Shown here piece after piece: positions 34,648-43,431 of a stretch of 64,000 nt of DNA (position 1 is the stretch's first letter; every line of letters begins with the position of its first letter). A program made the translations under genes and the position numbers. This DNA comes from Flavobacterium silvisoli (GTDB lineage Bacteria; Bacteroidota; Bacteroidia; Flavobacteriales; Flavobacteriaceae): NCBI RefSeq assembly GCF_004329815.1, contig NZ_SJPE01000008.1:62337-126336 (forward strand), given 5' to 3'. The notes beneath the pieces were generated by a model. The model was not told where the DNA came from. It worked only from the letters and a program-made list of their open reading frames with translations, and did no database searches.

Positions 34648-35292
34648 TTATTTCTTAGAAGCTACCGTGGCATACTGCAGGTAGAAAATATCCATTTGGG
34701 TAAAGAAAAAAGGGATGTTGTATAAGTATGGCTTAATTGATTTGGTTCGGTTGATTCCTTCATTTACCTGAACATGGTAACCCGCCTCTTCATACATACG
34801 ACGGATGCTTTTTTGGGTATAAAATTTCAAGTGAGTAAAATCCATGATTCCGTGATCACAATATTTCCAATCTTTCCCGATTAGTAATTTAAACAACTCA
34901 TTGTGGTAACGCATATTCGGAATAGAGCTGATTACAACGCCTTTATCGGTAAGTTTGTTTTTCAATTTAGCCAAAAAACTCCCCGGATCAAACATATGTT
35001 CCAACACATCGTTAAAATAAATGGCATCGAAATAATTATCGGGTAAATCATCAATAAAATCTTCGCACATACCGGTAAACACTTTGTCTAAAATGCTTTT
35101 GGCAGCTTCCGCTTCATCGGGCATCATTTCAATTCCCCAAAATTCACCTTGGTGTGTTTTCTTGATTTCTTCTATAAAACAACCGTTACCACAACCTACT
35201 TCCAGTATTTTTTTAGCATCTTTTGGCAGATACTTTAGCATTTCATAACGCACTTTACTGTAATAATGACTGGGTTTGTTGTTGTAATCCAT
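34648..35292 (-). CDS. SAM-dependent methyltransferase, class I
   Basis: 214 residues with a Rossmann-fold methyltransferase core: motif I ILEVGCGNGCFIEEI, motif post-I GIEMMPDEAEAA, motif II-like YFDAIYFNDVLEHMFDPGSF, and VVISSIPNMRYHN. It is of the methyltransf_23/UbiG-like type often found in LPS and exopolysaccharide clusters, where it methylates sugars. Substrate unknown. Tail-to-tail with the PbgA-like gene (2 bp apart) and divergent from the next glycosyltransferase. Confidence 0.85.
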   Translation of the reverse strand: MDYNNKPSHYYSKVRYEMLKYLPKDAKKILEVGCGNGCFIEEIKKTHQGEFWGIEMMPDEAEAAKSILDKVFTGMCEDFIDDLPDNYFDAIYFNDVLEHMFDPGSFLAKLKNKLTDKGVVISSIPNMRYHNELFKLLIGKDWKYCDHGIMDFTHLKFYTQKSIRRMYEEAGYHVQVNEGINRTKSIKPYLYNIPFFFTQMDIFYLQYATVASKK

Positions 35293-35311
35293 AATTGTTT
35301 TAATTTTTTTT

Positions 35312-35319
35312 CAAAGATA
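35312..35319 (-). promoter_or_regulatory. -7 box (TAtcTTTG) for the methyltransferase gene
   Basis: Exact minus-strand match 19 bases before the ATG at 35292. Confidence 0.55.
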
Positions 35320-35382
35320 GATTTTTTTTAAATAAACCGCCAAGGGTATTTTCAATGAGAACAATTACTTGGTGGATATACC

Positions 35383-35390
35383 TATATTTG
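35383..35390 (+). promoter_or_regulatory. -7 box (TAtaTTTG) for the CgeB-like glycosyltransferase operon
   Basis: Exact TAnnTTTG match 21 bases before the ATG at 35412. Confidence 0.6.
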
Positions 35391-35411
35391 TGCACAAATT
35401 ATTCCGGGCAT

Positions 35412-36368
35412 ATGAAAATTACACTGATCAGCTTTGACAATTGGGGATTGAACAAACACATTGCCACTACTTTAGAACAAAGAGGCCATGAAGTGCATCA
35501 CATTGATTTTCACAGTTTCAGTTATCAATACCCCAATGTGTTGCATAAGGTGTACAATTTTTTCCTTAAAACGTTTTTTAAAAAGAATATTAAAAACATT
35601 TATTACGGTCAGGAAATCATTAAAAAACTGAACAGTTTTGATCAAAAACAAGACATTATCCTAACCATAAAAGGGGATTTTATCGACCCTAAATACCTAC
35701 GCGAACTCAAACAATTTACTTCTAAATCAATCGGATATTTTAACGACAACACGTACCGCTGTCCCAAAATAAAACGAGCGATTCCTTGTTTTGACGAAGT
35801 CTATTCGTTTGAAAAAGAAGATTGTAAAACTTACGGGTTGCATTTTGCTCCGAATTGGATTTACAGTCAAAAACCGGAAACCAAACCCGAATTTAAATAC
35901 GATATTTTTAACATCAGTTCTAAAGACAAGCGTCTGACTACTTTGCTGAAAATTGCTAAGGATTTGAAATCAAAGAACATCCGGTACAAATTCATGGTTT
36001 TGGACAAAGATACTTCGGCACAATCAGAAGATATTGAATACTTTCACACCAAAATACCGCTGGAAGAAATGACCCAACTCATTGCTGCTTCTAAAACGTT
36101 GTTAGACATCAACCGTCACGGCCAAAAAGGCCTCACATTCAGAGTATTTGAAAGTTTGGGATTAGAAAAAAAACTGATTACTACCAATCCTGAAATCACG
36201 TCTTACGATTTTTACAATCCGAATAATATTTTGGTAATTGATGAAGAAAACCCTAATGTTCCGGTCGAATTCTTTTCAAACGAATACGAAAAACTGCCCG
36301 AAGCGCTCTATTATAAATACACGTTAGAGGGTTGGGTTGACCAAGTAGTTTTTGGTAAAACATTATGA
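35412..36368 (+). CDS. CgeB-like glycosyltransferase
   Basis: 318 residues, GT-B-like. The N-terminal half opens with MKITLISFDNWGLNKHIATT and contains ILTIKGDFIDPKYLREL; the C-terminal half has the donor-domain pattern LLDINRHGQKGLTFRVFESLG followed by KKLITTNPEI, typical of CgeB/DUF3880-type spore-coat and surface glycosyltransferases. Sugar and acceptor unknown. The ATG at 35412 is chosen because the upstream frame overlaps the promoter. The stop codon overlaps the start of the acyltransferase gene (ATGA). Confidence 0.8.
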   Translation: MKITLISFDNWGLNKHIATTLEQRGHEVHHIDFHSFSYQYPNVLHKVYNFFLKTFFKKNIKNIYYGQEIIKKLNSFDQKQDIILTIKGDFIDPKYLRELKQFTSKSIGYFNDNTYRCPKIKRAIPCFDEVYSFEKEDCKTYGLHFAPNWIYSQKPETKPEFKYDIFNISSKDKRLTTLLKIAKDLKSKNIRYKFMVLDKDTSAQSEDIEYFHTKIPLEEMTQLIAASKTLLDINRHGQKGLTFRVFESLGLEKKLITTNPEITSYDFYNPNNILVIDEENPNVPVEFFSNEYEKLPEALYYKYTLEGWVDQVVFGKTL

Positions 36369-37513
36369 GTATGAGTGATTCTGTTTATGTTTACCTGATT
36401 CCGGTCTTCATCATTTTATGGATTACGGTAATTGCTGTCAACAAACTAATTAAACTGGAACTGACCCCGGTAAAGTATCCCGAGATTGATGGTTTGAGAG
36501 GTTATTTGGCTTTTTTCGTTTTTTTGCACCACAGTTACATTTGGTACCAGTACCTGCAAACCAAAACTTGGAGTGATCCAAACTCCAATTTATTTACACA
36601 CTTTGGACAAACCAGCGTGGTATTGTTTTTTATCATTACAGCTTTCCTTTTTATAACTAAATTACTCGAAAGTAAAACTGATTTTGATTGGAACCACTAC
36701 CTGAAATCACGTTTCTTTCGTTTGTTTCCCATGTATTTCTTTATTGTTATCGTAATCCTAATCATGGTGGGTTATTATACCTATTGGCAACAACATGACT
36801 CCTTTTTAAATCTACTAAAAAGCATCAGTTCCTGGTTGTTTTTTACCGTAGCCGGCGCCTCTGATGTCAACGGTTTTAAAGATACATTCCTGATGAATTC
36901 GGGGGTGAGTTGGACCCTGCCCTACGAATGGATGTTCTATTTCCTGTTGCCGGTTTTGGCTTTGTTGTTCCGAAAAAAAGTCCCGCGTAAAATCATCCTA
37001 CTATTTACTTTTACTTTTCTGTTAATTCTGTATATTAATCAAGGTTCGGCCAGACATTTTATGCCGTTTATCGGTGGTATCGCGGCCGCAGTTTTACTGT
37101 ATAAATTTGACCTGAAACCCATAACTGAAAAAGTTGTTTTTTCGTTCATCGCCATAGCACTACTGGCATTTTCTGTGGTCTTTTTTGAAAGTGGCCGAAA
37201 GCCCGTTCCGTTGATTAGCGCTTCACTGTTCTTTATTATCATCGCTTCGGGCAATTCGCTTTTTGGCTTACTGACGAATACACTTTCACGGAAATTGGGG
37301 CAAATAACGTACAGCTTATACTTAGTCCACGGAACATTGTTATTTATCCTATTCTTCGGAATCATCGGAATCGAAAAAGCAGCCAAACTGAACCAGTACG
37401 AATATTGGGGAATAATTGCGTTAACTGTGATACCTTTGCTTTTCATCAGTCAACTTACATTTAAATACATCGAATTGCCGATGATGCATTTTATTAAAAA
37501 ACAAAAACCATGA
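36365..37513 (+). CDS. Membrane acyltransferase, family 3 (OafA-like)
   Basis: 382 residues and about ten hydrophobic segments. The signature IDGLRGYLAFFVFLHHSY includes the catalytic histidine after TM1; GVSWTLPYEWMFYFLLP and GQITYSLYLVHGTLLF are further family motifs. Such enzymes O-acetylate or otherwise acylate LPS O-antigen, capsule or peptidoglycan sugars. Start and stop both overlap neighbours by an ATGA, so translation is coupled with the upstream glycosyltransferase and downstream tsaC. A second ATG two codons in (36371) is possible. Confidence 0.9.
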   Translation: MSMSDSVYVYLIPVFIILWITVIAVNKLIKLELTPVKYPEIDGLRGYLAFFVFLHHSYIWYQYLQTKTWSDPNSNLFTHFGQTSVVLFFIITAFLFITKLLESKTDFDWNHYLKSRFFRLFPMYFFIVIVILIMVGYYTYWQQHDSFLNLLKSISSWLFFTVAGASDVNGFKDTFLMNSGVSWTLPYEWMFYFLLPVLALLFRKKVPRKIILLFTFTFLLILYINQGSARHFMPFIGGIAAAVLLYKFDLKPITEKVVFSFIAIALLAFSVVFFESGRKPVPLISASLFFIIIASGNSLFGLLTNTLSRKLGQITYSLYLVHGTLLFILFFGIIGIEKAAKLNQYEYWGIIALTVIPLLFISQLTFKYIELPMMHFIKKQKP

Positions 37514-38079
37514 ACGATATCAATACTGAAGTACACCACGCTTTTGAAGTCATCCAAAAGGGAGGCATCATCCTCTATCCTACCGATACCGTGTGGGGCA
37601 TTGGGTGTGATGCTACCAATGCGGAAGCCGTAAAAAAAATCTACGCGCTCAAGCAACGCGAAGAAACTAAGAGCATGATTGTCCTGATGAATGGCGATAA
37701 AATGATGTACAACGTTTTCAAAGATATCCCGGAAACAGCCTGGCAAATTTTGGATTTATCTGAAAAACCAACGACCCTAATCCTTGATAATCCGAGAAAT
37801 GTAGCCTCTAACATCATAGCCGAAGACCAAACCCTAGGTGTACGAATCGTAAAAGAACCTTTTTGCTTTAAATTAATGGAGCGTATGAAAAAACCCTTAG
37901 TTTCTACCTCAGCCAATATTTCGGGGCAACCCACACCAAAATCTTTCAAAGAAATTTCACCCGAAATTATAAAAGGTGTAGACTATGTAGTAGATTTGCA
38001 ACACGACAAAATTTGTGACAAACCCTCCACGATTATCAAACTTTCGTTGGATAATCAAGTGAAAATTATTCGCAAGTGA
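37510..38079 (+). CDS. tsaC: L-threonylcarbamoyladenylate synthase (YrdC/Sua5 family)
   Basis: 189 residues, YrdC-domain only (no Sua5 C-terminal extension). It makes threonylcarbamoyl-AMP for t6A37 modification of ANN-reading tRNAs. Motifs: GGIILYPTDTVWGIGCDATN, ALKQREETKSMIVLM and PLVSTSANISGQPTP. An essential tRNA modification gene translationally coupled (ATGA overlap) to a surface-sugar acyltransferase is unusual. The following gene is also tRNA-related. Confidence 0.93.
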   Translation: MNDINTEVHHAFEVIQKGGIILYPTDTVWGIGCDATNAEAVKKIYALKQREETKSMIVLMNGDKMMYNVFKDIPETAWQILDLSEKPTTLILDNPRNVASNIIAEDQTLGVRIVKEPFCFKLMERMKKPLVSTSANISGQPTPKSFKEISPEIIKGVDYVVDLQHDKICDKPSTIIKLSLDNQVKIIRK

Positions 38080-38152
38080 ATGTGATTTAAGAATGAAGAT
38101 TAGCGAATTTAGATTACAGCATTATCAATTACATCAAAAATCGACAATCGTT

Positions 38153-38173
38153 AATCAACAATCAACAATCAAA
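38153..38173. repeat. Tandem 7-bp repeat before the CCA-adding enzyme gene
   Basis: AATCAAC, AATCAAC, AATCAAA in direct tandem just before the start codon. G-free like the purA leader and possibly an unstructured initiation region; the rest of the 96-bp gap shows nothing else. Confidence 0.55.
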
Positions 38174-38175
38174 AA

Positions 38176-39594
38176 ATGAAGTACACCAAAGCCTTAAACA
38201 ATAAGATATTCGACGTCATTGCCAAAGCAAGTCAAGAACTCAATATTGAAAGCTATGTCATTGGGGGCTTTGTTCGCGATTATCTGTTGCAACGCGATTT
38301 TAAAAAAGACATTGATATCGTGGCTGTCGGCTCCGGAATTGACCTTGCCCTGAAAGTTTCCGAACTCCTGCCGCACAAACCTAAAGTGCAGGTGTTCAAA
38401 AACTACGGCACTGCTATGTTGCGCTATAAGGAAATAGATGTTGAATTTGTGGGCGCCCGAAAAGAAAGTTATGCCGAACACAGCCGGAATCCGTTGGTAG
38501 AAAACGGCACTTTGGAAGACGATCAAAACCGACGCGATTTTACCATCAATGCCTTAGCGTTTTCACTAAATCAACACAATTATGGCGCATTGGTGGATCC
38601 GTTCAACGGCTTGGCCGATTTGGAAAACAAAATCATCAAGACTCCACTGGACCCCGATATCACATATTCCGATGACCCGTTGCGAATGATGCGCGCCATT
38701 CGGTTTGCGACCCAATTGCATTTCACCATTGAAGCAGAATCGCTCGAAGCCATTTCAAGAAATAAGGACCGCATCAAAATCATCTCAGGCGAGCGAATTG
38801 TAGACGAGTTGAATAAAATTTTGTCGACCAACAAACCCTCTATCGGATTTTTGCATTTGTATAAAACCGGATTATTAGACATTATTTTACCCGAATTGAC
38901 AGCCCTCAACAACGTAGAAGAAATTGAGGGACACACACATAAAAATAACTTTTACCACACCTTGGAGGTGGTTGACAATATTTGTCCGAATACCGATGAT
39001 GTTTGGTTGCGATGGGCGGCTTTGTTGCACGATATTGGCAAAGCACCCACCAAGCGTTTCAACAAAAAGCAAGGCTGGACGTTTCACGGACATGAATTTT
39101 TGGGCAGTAAAATGGTCAAGAAAATCTTTGAACGCCTGCACATGCCTCTGAATCACAAAATGAAATTTGTGTCCAAAATGGTCATGCTCAGCTCCAGACC
39201 AATTGTGCTGTCAGAAGATATTGTTACCGATTCGGCCGTGCGTCGTTTGGTATTTGATGCCGGCGAAGATGTCGATAACCTGATGACCTTATGTGAGGCG
39301 GACATCACAACCAAAAATCCGGCTAAATTCAAAAAATATCACAACAATTTTGACATTGTCCGACGCAAAATTATTGAAGTAGAAGAACGCGACCATGTGC
39401 GTAATTTTCAACCGCCTATTTCCGGTGAAGAAATTATGACTTTGTTCAACCTGCAACCTTCCCGTGAAATCGGAGTTTTGAAAGAAGCGGTGAAGGAAGC
39501 GATTTTGGAAGGTGAAATTCCGAATGACTATCGGGCGGCTTATGATTTTGTTTTGGCGAAAGCCCAAAAAATGGGATTGAAGAAAGTCGACTGA
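38176..39594 (+). CDS. CCA-adding tRNA nucleotidyltransferase with HD domain
   Basis: 472 residues. The class II nucleotidyltransferase head has GGFVRDYLL and the catalytic D-x-D in [10 protein letters not shown], then the RRDFTINAL segment and the RNA-binding region ([15 protein letters not shown]). A C-terminal HD domain has [18 protein letters not shown]. The enzyme adds or repairs the 3' CCA of tRNAs; the HD domain can remove 2',3'-cyclic phosphates. A poly(A) polymerase role is the alternative within this family. Directly downstream of tsaC. Confidence 0.9.
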   Translation: MKYTKALNNKIFDVIAKASQELNIESYVIGGFVRDYLLQRDFKKDIDIVAVGSGIDLALKVSELLPHKPKVQVFKNYGTAMLRYKEIDVEFVGARKESYAEHSRNPLVENGTLEDDQNRRDFTINALAFSLNQHNYGALVDPFNGLADLENKIIKTPLDPDITYSDDPLRMMRAIRFATQLHFTIEAESLEAISRNKDRIKIISGERIVDELNKILSTNKPSIGFLHLYKTGLLDIILPELTALNNVEEIEGHTHKNNFYHTLEVVDNICPNTDDVWLRWAALLHDIGKAPTKRFNKKQGWTFHGHEFLGSKMVKKIFERLHMPLNHKMKFVSKMVMLSSRPIVLSEDIVTDSAVRRLVFDAGEDVDNLMTLCEADITTKNPAKFKKYHNNFDIVRRKIIEVEERDHVRNFQPPISGEEIMTLFNLQPSREIGVLKEAVKEAILEGEIPNDYRAAYDFVLAKAQKMGLKKVD

Positions 39595-39669
39595 TCTAAA
39601 ACGATTTAACTTAAAAAGGCATTAATAGATTTTTATAATTTGTTTAAGGCTAAAAAAAATAAAGCACAG

Positions 39670-39677
39670 TAAATTTG
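39670..39677 (+). promoter_or_regulatory. -7 box (TAaaTTTG) for ctaA
   Basis: Exact TAnnTTTG match 18 bases before the ATG at 39696. Confidence 0.55.
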
Positions 39678-39695
39678 CAACTCAGCGACTCAAAA

Positions 39696-40715
39696 ATGAA
39701 AAAAGATACATCAGTCATTATTTGGCTACTTTCAGGATGCGTTTTAGTATTTATAATGGTGGTGGTAGGCGGTATCACCCGCTTGACGAATTCAGGTTTA
39801 TCTATGACCGATTGGCATTTGGTTACCGATACTTTTCCACCAATGAGTGAAACGGCCTGGCAACATGCTTTTGACGAATACAAGAAATTTCCGGAGTATC
39901 AAAAAATCAACATCCACAATGATTTTCAACTGGACGATTACAAGTTCATTTATTTCTGGGAGTGGTTCCACCGGTTTATCGGCAGAATCATAGGCTTGGT
40001 TTTCATTGTGCCTTTTATATACTTTTTAATCCAAAAAAGAATCGACAAAGCTACTTTACAAAAATGCTACATCCTTCTGGGAATGGGTGCTTTACAGGGA
40101 TTTTTCGGTTGGTTCATGGTGAAAAGCGGTTTGGTAGACAACCCGGATGTGAGCCATTTCAGATTGTCATTGCACTTGACTTTTGCCTTTATCACATTTG
40201 CTTATACCCTTTGGGTGGCGTTGGATTTGATTTATCCCGAAAGAAATCAAGTCATTATCCCTCTGAAAAAACTGGCGCGCATTACCTTAGTTTTTCTTTT
40301 GCTCCAAATCATTTACGGCGGTTTCGTAGCCGGACTCAATGCCGGATTAATTCACAACCATTGGCCATTGATGAGTGACGGACAGTTCTTTCACGACAGC
40401 ATTACTTTGGAACAAAACAACTGGTTGCTTCGCCTTACCGAAGGTAAAAGCGGCGTACAGTTTGTGCACCGAATCATGGCTTATGTGGTGGTGGGTTTGA
40501 TCTTGTTTTTATACTTCAAAAGCAAACAATACAATTTATCAGCACCACAACAAAAAGGATTAAACGCATTGGTCTTTATCGTGTTTCTGCAGTTTACCCT
40601 AGGCGTTTTGACACTGTTATACAGCGTGCCGCTTTGGTTGGGATTAACCCATCAGGTAGTCGCCTTCTTTTTGTTGACGGCCATGACCTATACCTTACAC
40701 CGATTGAGTAAATAG
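39696..40715 (+). CDS. ctaA: Heme A synthase
   Basis: 339-residue integral membrane protein, eight helices in two homologous four-helix halves, converting heme O to heme A for cytochrome c oxidase. The family pattern GGITRLTNSGLSMTDW follows TM1; histidines that bind heme are seen in FWEWFHRFIGR, FRLSLHLTFA, FVHRIMAYV and GLTHQVVAF. Slightly shorter than mitochondrial Cox15. ATG 39696 fits better than the upstream in-frame start, which precedes the usual TM1 spacing. Its stop abuts that of the convergent LytTR gene. Confidence 0.93.
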   Translation: MKKDTSVIIWLLSGCVLVFIMVVVGGITRLTNSGLSMTDWHLVTDTFPPMSETAWQHAFDEYKKFPEYQKINIHNDFQLDDYKFIYFWEWFHRFIGRIIGLVFIVPFIYFLIQKRIDKATLQKCYILLGMGALQGFFGWFMVKSGLVDNPDVSHFRLSLHLTFAFITFAYTLWVALDLIYPERNQVIIPLKKLARITLVFLLLQIIYGGFVAGLNAGLIHNHWPLMSDGQFFHDSITLEQNNWLLRLTEGKSGVQFVHRIMAYVVVGLILFLYFKSKQYNLSAPQQKGLNALVFIVFLQFTLGVLTLLYSVPLWLGLTHQVVAFFLLTAMTYTLHRLSK

Positions 40716-41471
40716 CTAACCCAGCCATTCCTTAAAATCATTCACCCGTTCCCGCGCCACTATGACCTCATCGTCTTTGTAGGTGGGCAATATCACTTTC
40801 AGGCGTGAATTGCTGTAAAGCTGAATTTCTTTAATGGCTGCCAACGGCACAATGAATTTGCGGCTTACGCGATAAAAAGCTGTCGGGTCCAATTCGGTTT
40901 CGAGTTGTTCCAGAGTAGTGTCCAAAAGATAATCCCGGTTCTCAAACGTATGCAGGTACGTGCCTTTGTTTTCACTGAAAAAACATTCTACCTCTTCTAT
41001 GTTGACCATCTTGAGTTGTTGTCCCATTTTGATGGTAAAGCGTTTTTTGTAGCTTCTCTCTACAGGGTTTACCAGCATTTTCTTGATCATTTCAAAATCG
41101 AGCGATAAGTTGGGTGCCCCGATGTTTCTGGCCTTGAATTTATTGACCGCCGTTTCCAAATCGTCTTTGTCTATGGGTTTCAGCAAATAATCAATACTGT
41201 TGAGTTTGAACGCGCGCAAGGCATATTCGTCATAGGCTGTAGTGAAAATCACAGCACTTTTGATGTCAATGGTTTCAAAAATTTCAAACGATAAACCATC
41301 CGAGAGTTGGATGTCGAGAAAAATCAAATCGGGGTGATCATGCTGGGAAAACCAATGGATGGCTTCTTCTACAGAATGAAGCAACGTACTGACCTGTAGT
41401 CCCAATTTTTCAACCTTGCGCTGCAACAGTCGGGCAGCCGGTTTTTCGTCTTCGATGATGATGATGTTCAT
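40716..41471 (-). CDS. LytTR-family response regulator
   Basis: 251 residues. An N-terminal receiver domain (1-120) has the acidic pair in IIIIEDEKPAA, phosphoacceptor D53 in DLIFLDIQLSDG and the lysine in DYLLKPIDKDD. A C-terminal LytTR DNA-binding domain (about 150-250) has YLHTFENRDYLLDTTLEQLE and FYRVSRKFIV. Last gene of the minus-strand kinase/2TM operon, 14 bp after a small 2TM gene; the obvious partner is the LytS-type kinase at 42095-43426. Confidence 0.93.
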   Translation of the reverse strand: MNIIIIEDEKPAARLLQRKVEKLGLQVSTLLHSVEEAIHWFSQHDHPDLIFLDIQLSDGLSFEIFETIDIKSAVIFTTAYDEYALRAFKLNSIDYLLKPIDKDDLETAVNKFKARNIGAPNLSLDFEMIKKMLVNPVERSYKKRFTIKMGQQLKMVNIEEVECFFSENKGTYLHTFENRDYLLDTTLEQLETELDPTAFYRVSRKFIVPLAAIKEIQLYSNSRLKVILPTYKDDEVIVARERVNDFKEWLG

Positions 41472-41485
41472 TAGTTATGCGAAAT

Positions 41486-41800
41486 TTATTCCCATTTATT
41501 ATTTTTTTCTTTTTCCATCAGTTCGTTGATTTTTCGCGCCTCCCATTCCTTGCTCAAAATAAAGGCCGGCATGAAAACCGAAAAGCCGTGCGCCACCAAT
41601 CCGATGCCCCAAAAGAAAGCCGTCGAAAAATTGCGCCATGCCAAATAATCGCCGTGAGATGCGCGCACATTGGCAACATAAATAAAGACATTTACAAAGA
41701 CAAACACCAGCAAGTGCATGTAAAACCCTTTGATTTTTTTCACTCGTTTTGCCGCTTGTTGGTAGCGTAGTTCTTCGCTGTTGTAGGGGTTATTTTCCAT
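41486..41800 (-). CDS. Small 2TM-domain membrane protein B
   Basis: 104 residues with two hydrophobic helices (about 24-42 and 57-80). It matches the 2TM domain: a charged amphipathic start RYQQAAKRVKKIKGFYMHLL, the WGIGLVAHGF motif in TM2 and a C-terminal WEARKINELMEKEK helix. The ATG at 41800 overlaps the end of the preceding 2TM gene by 11 bases, implying translational coupling. Sequence is the most divergent of the three 2TM copies in this operon. Function unknown; the position between a kinase and its regulator suggests a signalling accessory role. Confidence 0.85.
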   Translation of the reverse strand: MENNPYNSEELRYQQAAKRVKKIKGFYMHLLVFVFVNVFIYVANVRASHGDYLAWRNFSTAFFWGIGLVAHGFSVFMPAFILSKEWEARKINELMEKEKNNKWE

Positions 41801-42092
41801 GATTTCCTCGTTTTTCCTGATCCATAAATTCTTTAAGTTTGCGCTCTTCCCAATCTTTGCCCAAGAACGGCGTATAGTCAAAGGCTTTCATGCCGTGAAA
41901 TGCCAATCCGATGCCCCAACCCAACATGGGCCAAAAGAACCACAATTCTTCCGGTGTATATTTGAGGTTGATGAACAGCAGAAACAAATTGACAACGATA
42001 TAAGAAATCAAATTGCCGTAAAATCCTTTTATCTTTTCGACCTTCTTTTTGGCTTGCTGGTAGCGCTCGTATTCTTGTTGATTCGTATCCAT
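41790..42092 (-). CDS. Small 2TM-domain membrane protein A
   Basis: 100 residues, two hydrophobic helices (about 29-45 and 51-70). It shares AKKKVEKIKGFYGNLISY, GWGIGLAFHGMKAF and WEERKLKEFMDQEK with the 2TM module fused to the kinase just upstream; the KGFYGNLISY stretch is identical in both. The ATG at 42092 is two bases from the kinase stop codon, so it is co-translated with it. The conserved histidine in TM2 (WGxGLxxH) occurs in all three copies. Function unknown. Confidence 0.87.
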   Translation of the reverse strand: MDTNQQEYERYQQAKKKVEKIKGFYGNLISYIVVNLFLLFINLKYTPEELWFFWPMLGWGIGLAFHGMKAFDYTPFLGKDWEERKLKEFMDQEKRGNHGK

Positions 42093-42094
42093 GA

Positions 42095-43426
42095 TTACTT
42101 CCATTTGTGTTGTTTGTCTTTGTTCATGATTTCTTGTATCTTTTTTTCTTCCCATGATTTTCCGTAGCCAAACGTTTCTAAGGCGTGGAATAACAATCCC
42201 ATTCCCCATCCGCACATAGGGAACCAAAACCACTGAAAACCGCCGCTTCTGAGGTTGATGAAAATCAGAAACGGAATGACACAACAGTAGGAAATCAAAT
42301 TGCCATAGAAGCCTTTGAGTTTTTCTACCCGTTCTTTGGCCCGAATAAAAGCCATGTTTTCGTTATAAATATTTTGAGTTTCCATATAAGCGATTTGTTT
42401 GGTTAAAATGGGAATTTTTACTTTAAAGCAATCGGCGGTTTCTTCTATCAAAACTTTGCGTTCCGAGATTAAACCGTAGCGATTGACTATATTTTGCAGG
42501 CCAACCCCACGCCTATCCTGCAACACTTCTTTCTTTTGCAAATTATTCTCAACAATCAGGTAATTGTTTTCAATATAAATTTTAATATGCAAAGGTTTCT
42601 TTTCACTGACAATGTTGTGCTTGATGGTGTTTTCGAGCAACAGCTGCAGCGAAAGCGGTACTACTTTGGCTTCAGGATTATCATAATCAATGGGCACTTC
42701 ATACGTAATGCTGTTTTCAAAACGCATTTTGAGCAGGTTCATATAGGTTTTGGCGAAAGCCAATTCTTCTGGAACCGAAACCAGTTCTTTGTCTTTTTGT
42801 TCCAACACATAACGGTAGATTTTAGACAGTGAAGTAGTAAATTTTTGCGCGTTATCCGGATTTTCCTCTATCAGCGAACTCAATACATTCAGACTGTTAA
42901 ACAAAAAATGGGGATCGATTTGATTTTTCAAACTCTCAAACTGAGCCGAAGCCGTACCCGCAATGATTTTTTGTTCCTTTATCTTGCTGTCACTATACGC
43001 TTTGTAAAAATAAAAAGCATAAAAAGAAAGAGAAACAATAACTGTAATGACCAATGAAAAAACGTAATTACCCGGCTTTTCATGAGCAATGAATGTCTGA
43101 AACGTATGTTGATTAACTATGATTTCCTGAAAAGCACGTAACAGAAAAATTACAACCAATGTCAGTACAAACGAACTCAGGACTCCAATAATTATTCTTT
43201 TTAATGAAAAACGACTGTTTTGAAAAACCCGATCAAGATAATGAAACAAGGCCCAGTTGCTGAAAGAAAGAGAAAACGTATACAAGGCCGTATAACCAAA
43301 ATGGATCCACAACTTGCTGTTAAAATGAAATTCGCTTCCAAAAATAACATTCAGAACTTGTATCACTACAAAAATAATGATGGTCAGTACTATCGTTTTT
43401 ACCAATATCCTGAAGAATCGTTGCAT
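42095..43426 (-). CDS. LytS-type histidine kinase fused to a C-terminal 2TM domain
   Basis: 443 residues. Four hydrophobic helices (about 10-30, 40-62, 78-98, 120-141) precede a His_kinase domain with phosphoacceptor H173 in NQIDPHFLFNSLN, an ATPase domain with LLLENTIKHNI and RRGVGLQNIVNRYG, and then a 2TM module (about 358-443; KGFYGNLISY, WGMGLLFHALE, WEEKKIQEIMNKD). Kinases of this class normally end after the ATPase domain. Between the parts, codon CAA (Q344, 42395-42397) is one base from a TAA, and M348 follows, so loss of a stop codon could have created the fusion. Confidence 0.9.
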   Translation of the reverse strand: MQRFFRILVKTIVLTIIIFVVIQVLNVIFGSEFHFNSKLWIHFGYTALYTFSLSFSNWALFHYLDRVFQNSRFSLKRIIIGVLSSFVLTLVVIFLLRAFQEIIVNQHTFQTFIAHEKPGNYVFSLVITVIVSLSFYAFYFYKAYSDSKIKEQKIIAGTASAQFESLKNQIDPHFLFNSLNVLSSLIEENPDNAQKFTTSLSKIYRYVLEQKDKELVSVPEELAFAKTYMNLLKMRFENSITYEVPIDYDNPEAKVVPLSLQLLLENTIKHNIVSEKKPLHIKIYIENNYLIVENNLQKKEVLQDRRGVGLQNIVNRYGLISERKVLIEETADCFKVKIPILTKQIAYMETQNIYNENMAFIRAKERVEKLKGFYGNLISYCCVIPFLIFINLRSGGFQWFWFPMCGWGMGLLFHALETFGYGKSWEEKKIQEIMNKDKQHKWK

Positions 43427-43431
43427 CTGTT

